Below are positions 30,390 to 35,716 of a stretch of 35,716 bases of DNA, in pieces. How positions within the stretch are numbered: the stretch's first letter is position 1; the number at the start of each line of letters is the position of its first letter. A program made the translations under genes and the position numbers. The notes below the pieces were generated by a model. That model was not told the DNA's origin. It saw only the letters and a list, made by a program, of their open reading frames with translations, and did no database searches. The DNA lies in NCBI GenBank assembly GCA_007133195.1, contig SLNH01000043.1:1-35716 (forward strand), read 5' to 3'. Source of the DNA: Nannocystineae bacterium (GTDB taxonomy: Bacteria > Myxococcota_A > Polyangia > Haliangiales > Haliangiaceae).

Positions 30390-31286
30390 TCAGCAGGTGC
30401 CGCACGTATCGTGAAAGTCGGGCCGCTCGATTTGGATCGTCACATGCTCGATCCCGAACTCGCGACGGAGCCGGTTTTGAAGCTCGCGCAAAAGCACCTG
30501 CTCCGAGCGGCTGCCGTCGACCACCACGTGTCCCGACAAAGACTCCATGCCGCTCGTGATCGTCCACACGTGAAGATCGTGAACGCCTGCCACACCGGGC
30601 GCGCCCATGATGGCGTTGCGGACCTCGTCCACGTCGATATGCCCCGGGGCGCCCTCCATCAGCACGGCGACGACCTCCTTGAGCAGCTTCCACGCCGATG
30701 CGAGCACCAAGCCGGCGATGAATATCGATGCCACCGGATCGGCGATGTTCCACCCGAACGCCAGAATCAGGGTTCCCGAGACCAGCACCCCGACGCTGCC
30801 CAGCGCGTCGCTGAGGACGTGAAGCCACACCCCGCGGATATTGAGACTGTGCGCGCACGCCCCCCGGAGCACGAGAAGGCCCAAGACGTTCATCGCGAGC
30901 CCCCCGGCCGCCACCGCCATCACCGTGACCCCGTGAACGTCGACGGGGTCGCGAAGCCGCCCCACCGCCGCGATCACCACATAGCCCGCGATCGCGACCA
31001 AGACCGCGCCGTGGACGAGCGCGGCCAAGATCTCGACGCGGTAATAGCCGAAGGTGCGCTGGGGCGTCGGCGGCCTTCGCGAGATCCAAATCGCAAACAG
31101 GGCGAGCGCCACCGCGCCGGCATCCGACAGCATGTGGCCCGCGTCGGCGAGGAGCGCCAGCGAGCCGGCCCACAGCCCGCCGATCACCTCGGCGATCATG
31201 TACGTCGAGGTCAGCGCGAGCGTGATCCAAAGCCGCCACGTGTCGCGCGACCGCGCGCCGTTCCCTTTCGTTACGTGATCTCTCAT
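30390..31286 (-). CDS. Cation diffusion facilitator (CzcD/ZitB-like metal exporter)
   Basis: Proton-driven efflux of Zn2+, Co2+ or Cd2+ from the cytoplasm. 298 residues: six transmembrane segments in the first 200, then a cytoplasmic metal-sensing domain (HIDVDEVRNAIMGAPGVAGVHDLHVWTITSG, VQ-like IEHVTIQIE). The two HxxxD transport-site motifs are HMLSD (His51, Asp55) and HVLSD (His157, Asp161), the pattern of zinc-type CDF proteins. The very C-terminus is FHDTCGTC, with CxxC that might bind metal. The His-rich loop common in CzcD between segments 4 and 5 is absent. It lies upstream of the large lipoprotein gene on the same strand (171-bp gap) and divergent from trkA. Confidence 0.94.
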   Translation of the reverse strand: MRDHVTKGNGARSRDTWRLWITLALTSTYMIAEVIGGLWAGSLALLADAGHMLSDAGAVALALFAIWISRRPPTPQRTFGYYRVEILAALVHGAVLVAIAGYVVIAAVGRLRDPVDVHGVTVMAVAAGGLAMNVLGLLVLRGACAHSLNIRGVWLHVLSDALGSVGVLVSGTLILAFGWNIADPVASIFIAGLVLASAWKLLKEVVAVLMEGAPGHIDVDEVRNAIMGAPGVAGVHDLHVWTITSGMESLSGHVVVDGSRSEQVLLRELQNRLRREFGIEHVTIQIERPDFHDTCGTC

Positions 31287-31493
31287 GGGCGTATCGGGCG
31301 CCGAGGCGCCGCCGGGCGGAAATCTCCTCCCGCGGTGTGGACCCTTTTCCCGCAGGTAGCTTACCGTGAGCGGCGTGAGCCCGCCCGTGACCGTCGTCTT
31401 CCGGCTCCCTGCCCGCCTAACCCATCCTCAGCGCCGCCCGCGCCAAGCTCACCCGCAGGGGAGCTCGCGGCGATGAGCCTCCAGTGACCCACC

Positions 31494-32846
31494 ATGTATA
31501 CGATCATCGTAGGGGCGGGTGAGGTCGGGGCCTATCTGGCCCGAATCCTCGTCGAAGAGGGACACGACGTCGCCGTCATCGAGAGCGACGACAAGGTGGC
31601 CCACGAGATAGACGCCGCCTTAGACGCCCTCGTCGTTCACGGCTCGGGGGTGAGTCACCACGCCCTTCAGCGCGCCGGCGTCGCCCGCGCCGATCTCGTC
31701 CTCGCGGTGACCGCGGTGGACGAGGTCAACCTCATGGCCTGCATGACCGCCGTCAAGTTCGGCCGCGACCTCCGCACGGTCGCTCGGGTCCGCCAGATCG
31801 AGTACCTGCGGGGCGAAGCCTCGCTCACCGCCAAGGAGATGGGCATCAGCCTGCTCGTCGGCCCCGAGCACGCCGTCGCCACCCGCGTGGTGAGCCTGCT
31901 CAGTTACGAGGGGTCGGGCGAGATCCGTTACCTGGCCGATCGCCGAATCGCGCTCCTCGAGCTGCCGCTTTCGGCCGATTCGCCGTTCGTGCACGACACG
32001 CTGGGCGAGCTCGGCCCCGACCTCCCCCAACCGTCGCTCGTCGCCGGCGTGATCGGGCCAGACGGCCTTTACATCCCGAGCGCGCAAGACGTCCTCGGCG
32101 TGGACGAGCGCGCCTACGTGCTCACCAAGCCCGCCAACGTCGGCGAGTTCACCATCTTGTCGGGCAAACCGTGGTTTTACGTCCGCCACGTCCTCATCAT
32201 CGGGTGCGGCAACATCGGCTTCGACCTGGCCCAAGAGCTCGAGTCGCAGGGCCGGTTTCCCACGATCATCGAGATCGATCCCGAACGCGCCGAGTGGGTC
32301 GCGCGTCACCTCACGCGCTCCCTCGTCCTGTGCGGCAGCGGCACCGATCCGCAGCTTCTGCGCGAGCAGCTCGAGGAGATGGCGCACGCCGTCGTCGTGC
32401 TCCTCGAGGACGACGAGCAGGCCGTTTTGGTCGGCCTGTTCGCCAAGAGCCTGGGCGCGCGCAAGGTGATCGTGCGCTCGGACAAGCTGGAGTACGCGCC
32501 CGTGGCCCACCGGCTTGGCATCGATGCGCTGATCAGCCCCCGCCGGGCGCTCGCCGACGCAATCCTGCGATTCGTTCGCCGCGGGCCCGTGTCTTCGGCC
32601 CACATGCTCGGCGATCACGACGGTGAGATCATCGAGATGAAAGTGCCCGAGGCGCCACAGAATCGCGAGCTCATCGAAAAGCCGCTAAAACAGGTGCAAC
32701 TCCCCGAGGGCGCGCTGATCGGCGCCATCATCCACGAGGACGAAGTGACCATCGCCTCGGGCGATACCGTGCTCTCGCCCGGTGACGACATCCTCGTCGT
32801 CGCCAGGCCGAGCGCCATCCGCGCGGTCGAGCGTTTCTTGGACTAG
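31494..32846 (+). CDS. trkA: Trk potassium uptake regulator TrkA
   Basis: Cytoplasmic NAD(H)-binding gating subunit of the Trk K+ channel. 450 residues with two RCK units, each a Rossmann domain plus a C-terminal RCK_C lobe. The first begins [19 protein letters not shown] with acidic VIESDD at the end of strand 2; the second begins [18 protein letters not shown] with [10 protein letters not shown]. Both Gly-rich loops are intact, so both can bind nucleotide. The RCK_C lobes are at about 145-225 ([17 protein letters not shown]) and 370-450 ([30 protein letters not shown]). The ATG has no clear ribosome site; a tiny 4-codon ORF (31473-31487) ends just upstream. The trkH gene begins 3 bp after the stop. 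Confidence 0.97.
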   Translation: MYTIIVGAGEVGAYLARILVEEGHDVAVIESDDKVAHEIDAALDALVVHGSGVSHHALQRAGVARADLVLAVTAVDEVNLMACMTAVKFGRDLRTVARVRQIEYLRGEASLTAKEMGISLLVGPEHAVATRVVSLLSYEGSGEIRYLADRRIALLELPLSADSPFVHDTLGELGPDLPQPSLVAGVIGPDGLYIPSAQDVLGVDERAYVLTKPANVGEFTILSGKPWFYVRHVLIIGCGNIGFDLAQELESQGRFPTIIEIDPERAEWVARHLTRSLVLCGSGTDPQLLREQLEEMAHAVVVLLEDDEQAVLVGLFAKSLGARKVIVRSDKLEYAPVAHRLGIDALISPRRALADAILRFVRRGPVSSAHMLGDHDGEIIEMKVPEAPQNRELIEKPLKQVQLPEGALIGAIIHEDEVTIASGDTVLSPGDDILVVARPSAIRAVERFLD

Positions 32847-32849
32847 TGC

Positions 32850-34310
32850 GTGCGGTCCGCCGTCCTAAAGCGGCTGTTGAGCCGACTCCTGTTGCTCTCG
32901 GCCGCGGCCCACGCCGTGCCGCTCGTGTTCGCCCTCGTCACCCGCGAGGGGAGCTGGCTCGCGTGGCTTTTGCCCGCCGTGGTCGCCGCGCTCGCGGGCG
33001 CCTGGCTCGCCCGGCGCCCCGATGTGGTTCGGGCGCCGCGCGACCTCCGCCGGCGCGAGGGGTTTTTGGGCGTGACCATGAGCTGGCTCGTGCTCGTCGC
33101 GTTTACGAGCGCCGCCTATCAGCTCACCGGCGAATTCGACACGGTGGGCGACACCGTCTTCGAGTCGATGTCGGGGTGGACCACCACCGGCGCGACCATC
33201 CTCGACGACATCGAGGGCATGTCGCGATCCATCCTGCTCATGCGCTCGATCTCACACTGGCTCGGCGGCCTCGGCGTCCTCGTGCTCACCGTGGCGATCC
33301 TCCCGGGCCTGGCCATCGGCGGCATGCAGCTGTTTTCCGCCGAGGCCACGGGGATCGAGACCGACAAGCTCGCCCCGCGCATCGCCGCGACCGCTCAGCG
33401 GCTTTGGACCCTTTACGTGATCCTCACGGCGCTGTTGTTCGTCCTCCTCGTCGCCGGCGGGATCTCGATTTGGAACGCGCTCAACCACGCCATGTCGACC
33501 CTGGCGACCGGGGGATTTTCGCCGCTGAACGACTCCGTCGCCGGCCTTCACAGCCTGTATGCCGAAATCCTCATCATCGTGTTCATGTTCCTCGGCGGGA
33601 TCGGCTTTACCCTGCACTACCGCGCGATCATCCGCCGCGATCCCAAACCGCTTTTGAACTCGCCGGAGGTGCGGCTTTACACCGCCCTCATGGCCGCCGC
33701 CACCGCCATCATCGGGGTGAGCCTGTACACCCATGGTAACTACGACACGGTCGGCGAGGTCGCCCGCTACGCGAGCTTCCAAGCCGTGTCGATCATGACG
33801 ACCACCGGGTTCGGCACCGCCGACTTCGAGGCGTGGCCCCACGTCGCGCGCGTCACGCTCATCGCCCTGATGCTGATCGGCGGCTGCGCGGGCTCCACCG
33901 CAGGCGGCTCCAAGGTGATCCGGCTATACGTGGTGACCAAGCACGCCATCTCGCAGCTCCACCGGCTCGTGAGACCCCGCCTCGTCGCGCCGCTCCAGAT
34001 CGGCAAGCGGCCGATCGCCCGGGAGACGACCGAGGCCGTGCTCGGGTTTTATTTTCTGGCCTTCGCCGCGATCATCAGCGGCAGCATCGTCCTCACCGCC
34101 CTCGGCATGGACTTCGAAAGCGGCGTAAGCGCCGCCGTGAGCGCGATGAACACCATCGGCCCGGGCCTGGGTACCGTCGGCCCGGACGCGAGCTTCTCCG
34201 GCGTCCCCGAGGCCGGCAAATACGCCCTGTCGTTCGGCATGCTCCTCGGCCGCCTCGAGATCTACACCGTCCTCGTCCTGCTCACCACGCACTTTTGGCG
34301 CCGCGGCTAG
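32850..34310 (+). CDS. trkH: Trk/Ktr potassium channel subunit TrkH
   Basis: Inner-membrane K+-conducting subunit paired with TrkA. 486 residues with about ten hydrophobic segments. Four selectivity-filter loops are visible with their conserved glycine: TTTGAT (about 112), LATGGFSP (about 217), TTTGFG (about 317) and NTIGPGLG (about 434). GGCAGSTAGGSKVIR, the conserved segment after the third loop, is intact. The GTG start at 32850 lies 3 bp after the trkA stop, so translation is coupled. The filter has glycine in all four repeats, as in the K+-selective members. Expected role: high-capacity K+ uptake for turgor and osmotic adjustment, energised through the membrane potential. Confidence 0.97.
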   Translation: MRSAVLKRLLSRLLLLSAAAHAVPLVFALVTREGSWLAWLLPAVVAALAGAWLARRPDVVRAPRDLRRREGFLGVTMSWLVLVAFTSAAYQLTGEFDTVGDTVFESMSGWTTTGATILDDIEGMSRSILLMRSISHWLGGLGVLVLTVAILPGLAIGGMQLFSAEATGIETDKLAPRIAATAQRLWTLYVILTALLFVLLVAGGISIWNALNHAMSTLATGGFSPLNDSVAGLHSLYAEILIIVFMFLGGIGFTLHYRAIIRRDPKPLLNSPEVRLYTALMAAATAIIGVSLYTHGNYDTVGEVARYASFQAVSIMTTTGFGTADFEAWPHVARVTLIALMLIGGCAGSTAGGSKVIRLYVVTKHAISQLHRLVRPRLVAPLQIGKRPIARETTEAVLGFYFLAFAAIISGSIVLTALGMDFESGVSAAVSAMNTIGPGLGTVGPDASFSGVPEAGKYALSFGMLLGRLEIYTVLVLLTTHFWRRG

Positions 34311-34399
34311 CGCGCGGCTTCGCCATGGCGCCTCGCTCGGCGTGAGCCGGCCTGGCCGTCCGGATCGCGGTGGCGGGCCGCCACGGCCGTCTACCGCAG

Positions 34400-34412
34400 C
34401 TTACTGAGTAAG
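34400..34412. repeat. Perfect palindrome CTTACTGAGTAAG
   Basis: Six-base arms CTTACT/AGTAAG around a single G, AT-richer than the surroundings. This is operator-like in size, but no promoter or strong gene start lies close by. Confidence 0.5.
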
Positions 34413-34606
34413 AGCCTGTATTCCCGCTGCAAGATGGTCCCCACCGACTCGCAGGCCTTCGACTTGTATGCGCGCGACTGCGGCGCCCTGCCCGCCGCGT
34501 TCGTCATCGCCTCTCGCCTGCTACTCGAACGCGCCGCATCGCCCGAGCTTTTGCGCCCCGTTCGCCTGGGCGATCGCCTCCGCTGGCTCGACTTCCAGTC
34601 GACTAC

Positions 34607-34705
34607 ATGCAACGCGTCGTCGTCATCGCGCTCGTCCTCGCGGTAGCCGAGGCGCAGGCGGACGACGCCGCGCCCGGAACCGGTGCCCCCTCTGGCCCTC
34701 CCTGA
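34607..34705 (+). CDS. Possible small secreted peptide or truncated signal-peptide ORF
   Basis: ORF of 32 residues starting MQRVVVIALVLAVAEAQADD, which has an n-region Arg, a hydrophobic core and an AQA cleavage-like site, followed by only a dozen residues (DDAAPGTGAPSGPP). It may be a tiny secreted peptide or the leftover front of a secreted protein whose body has been lost. There is no clear ribosome site, and GC-rich DNA generates such frames by chance, so confidence is low. Confidence 0.25.
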   Translation: MQRVVVIALVLAVAEAQADDAAPGTGAPSGPP

Positions 34706-34726
34706 CCTGGTCTTACGGACGCCCCC

Positions 34727-35716
34727 TTAGGGCAGCTCCTCGCCAAGGAGCAGCGTCACGGGACCGATGGACTGAACGATGAACGGGCCGCGGTCGGCGG
34801 CGCCGATCGCCTCGGCGAAGCGCGACTCCTCGAATCGGCGATAGGCGAGCTCGTAGAGCCACGCGTCGCCCGTAGGCGTGCTCTCGTCGGGATCGGGGGA
34901 TGCTCGCTCGCCGAGCACGAACGCGGCGTAGCGCGAAAACGCGTCTTCGAGGCCCGCGCCGTCGCTCCCTGCCAGGGTCCAAACGTCTACCGCATAGTGG
35001 ACCTCGGCGACCTGTGCCACGAGCGCGAGCGCCCACAGGTGAAAGAGCGAGTAGCCTATTGGCGGCTCCCGCTCGATGCGCTCCTCGTAGATGCGCCCGG
35101 CGTCGTCGTCATCGCTGCCGGCCTCGATCGCCCGGTCGATCACGTCGCCCACGTGCGAAGGGTTTGCGTAGGCGCCCGCGCGGCTGTCCTCGAAGCGCGC
35201 GCCCTCGAGCACGTAGGCGGCCAGATCCTCATCGCCCAGCGCCGCGGCGGCGGCGAGCAGGCCTGCCAGCGACCACGAAAGGTGGTTATCGGAGCGATAG
35301 CGCTCGTAGGAGCCCGAGCCGGGATGGGCGTCGGCCCAGCGCGTCCAGGCGTGAAAGCTCGCGTTGACCGCCTCTGCGACCTCGCGAAGCCACGCGGACA
35401 GGGCCTCGTCGTCGTCTCCCGACAGCGGATAGTCTGCGCGGGTGAGCAGCAGGTACGCGTCGCTGGCGTTGATCAGGCCGTAGGTCTGCCACATCGCGTC
35501 GAGCGCGAAATGCCACGGCCGGTCGGAGCAGTAGCCCTCTGTCTGGCCCGCGATCGTGCCTTCCTCGAAGTCGATGTCGAAGTCATAGACATTGACGAGG
35601 GTCTGATCCTCGGCCCACGCGCGCATGTAGCGCACCGCGTGGTCGCCGTATTCGCTGTCGCCCGTGAGCGCGTACATGAGCGCGAGCGAGCGCATCCGAT
35701 CGCTATCCTCCTCGAA
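34727..35716 (-). CDS. Alginate-lyase-like (alpha/alpha-toroid) protein, truncated by window edge
   Basis: C-terminal 329 residues of a larger protein; the frame is open to the last base, so the start lies outside. The sequence is helical and resembles the alginate lyase family (PL5/PF05426-type): MYALTGDSEYGDHAVRYMRAWAEDQT, then YRSDNHLSWSLAGLLAAAAALGDEDLAAYV, where the NH pair corresponds to the catalytic Asn-His region (NNH in AlgL), and IGYSLFHLWALALVAQVAEVHYAVDVW, matching the second catalytic helix. Such enzymes cleave uronate polysaccharides by beta-elimination, usually in the periplasm. The signal peptide cannot be checked. An acidic surface loop (AGSDDDDAGRIYEE) interrupts the helices. 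Substrate is uncertain; no alginate biosynthesis genes are in view. Confidence 0.78.
   Translation of the reverse strand, partial: FEEDSDRMRSLALMYALTGDSEYGDHAVRYMRAWAEDQTLVNVYDFDIDFEEGTIAGQTEGYCSDRPWHFALDAMWQTYGLINASDAYLLLTRADYPLSGDDDEALSAWLREVAEAVNASFHAWTRWADAHPGSGSYERYRSDNHLSWSLAGLLAAAAALGDEDLAAYVLEGARFEDSRAGAYANPSHVGDVIDRAIEAGSDDDDAGRIYEERIEREPPIGYSLFHLWALALVAQVAEVHYAVDVWTLAGSDGAGLEDAFSRYAAFVLGERASPDPDESTPTGDAWLYELAYRRFEESRFAEAIGAADRGPFIVQSIGPVTLLLGEELP

Larger units (their letters stand above)
34311..34726. other. Gene-poor interval with palindrome and mini-ORF
   Basis: About 415 bp between trkH and the convergent alginate-lyase-like gene. I see no full gene. It contains a perfect 13-bp palindrome (34400-34412), an unconvincing 70-codon frame (34434-34646), and a 32-residue ORF with a signal-peptide look (34607-34705). 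No hairpin with a T-run that would make a confident terminator is present. Confidence 0.6.

Noticed and set aside
28416-31487. A plus-strand open frame of about 1,020 codons opposite the large lipoprotein and metal exporter genes
   Set aside because: Composition is that of an antisense shadow (Arg, His, Gly rich), with no recognisable motifs; the minus-strand genes have signal peptides, membrane segments and catalytic motifs.
31473-31487. Four-codon ORF (MSLQ) just before trkA as a regulatory upstream ORF
   Set aside because: It has a GGGGAG-like site upstream, but such short frames are frequent by chance and nothing else supports regulation.
34434-34646. A 70-codon plus-strand frame in the gap after trkH
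   Set aside because: No ribosome site, no promoter at a sensible distance, a low-complexity Ser/Arg end and an equally long frame on the opposite strand; treated as non-coding.

Overview
The window is a 35.7 kb piece of a high-GC bacterial chromosome with dense gene packing on both strands. The cell is Gram-negative-like: four proteins have lipobox signal peptides, and there is a small lipoprotein-anchored cytochrome c. The gene mix (pre-peptidase C-terminal-like secreted proteins, a PP2C phosphatase, SNF2 helicase, TrkA/TrkH, a ferredoxin-type nitrite/sulfite reductase) suggests a deltaproteobacterial or Myxococcota-type organism. That assignment is an inference from style, not a phylogenetic result. 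No rRNA, tRNA, CRISPR array, insertion sequence or integrase was recognised; the content is chromosomal housekeeping plus several unrecognised proteins.

Layout. 1-848: end of endonuclease III, then a coupled NUDIX hydrolase. 853-2861 (minus): an enoyl-ACP reductase of plant/chlamydial type and an ACP malonyltransferase. 3040-5413: lysine 2,3-aminomutase and epoxyqueuosine reductase. 5439-8439: a cytochrome c lipoprotein diverging from a coupled chain of two paralogous lipoproteins, a tiny Arg-rich ORF and an unknown protein. 8470-11190: an orphan radical SAM protein diverging from a PP2C phosphatase, then an alpha/beta-hydrolase whose nucleophile serine is replaced by alanine. 11229-14343: glutathione transferase diverging from a SNF2-type helicase. 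14448-16610: an unknown protein and HflX. 16733-19113: a hotdog thioesterase, an unknown 404-residue protein and a GNAT acetyltransferase. 19131-23392 (minus): glycine decarboxylase GcvP followed by glutamate dehydrogenase. 23648-25045: a MATE exporter. 25072-27924 (minus): a nitrite/sulfite reductase with a HEPN-like C-terminal extension and a close downstream partner gene. 28025-31286: a DUF2199-like protein, a large secreted lipoprotein and a CDF metal exporter. 31494-34310: the TrkA/TrkH potassium uptake operon. 34311-34726: a gene-poor gap with a possible signal-peptide mini-ORF. 34727-35716: an alginate-lyase-like protein that runs off the window.

How the genes fit together. The clearest functional units are fabI-fabD (fatty acid synthesis), trkA-trkH (K+ uptake), gcvP and gdhA (nitrogen and one-carbon metabolism) and the reductase with its partner (sulfite or nitrite assimilation). 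The most striking cross-gene pattern is in the promoters. At least seven start codons sit exactly 6 nt downstream of a -10-like hexamer (usually TANNNT), several with a matching -35 about 17 nt further up and no Shine-Dalgarno sequence. This predicts that leaderless mRNAs are common here. Other genes instead carry good AGGAGG-type ribosome sites, so both start modes coexist.
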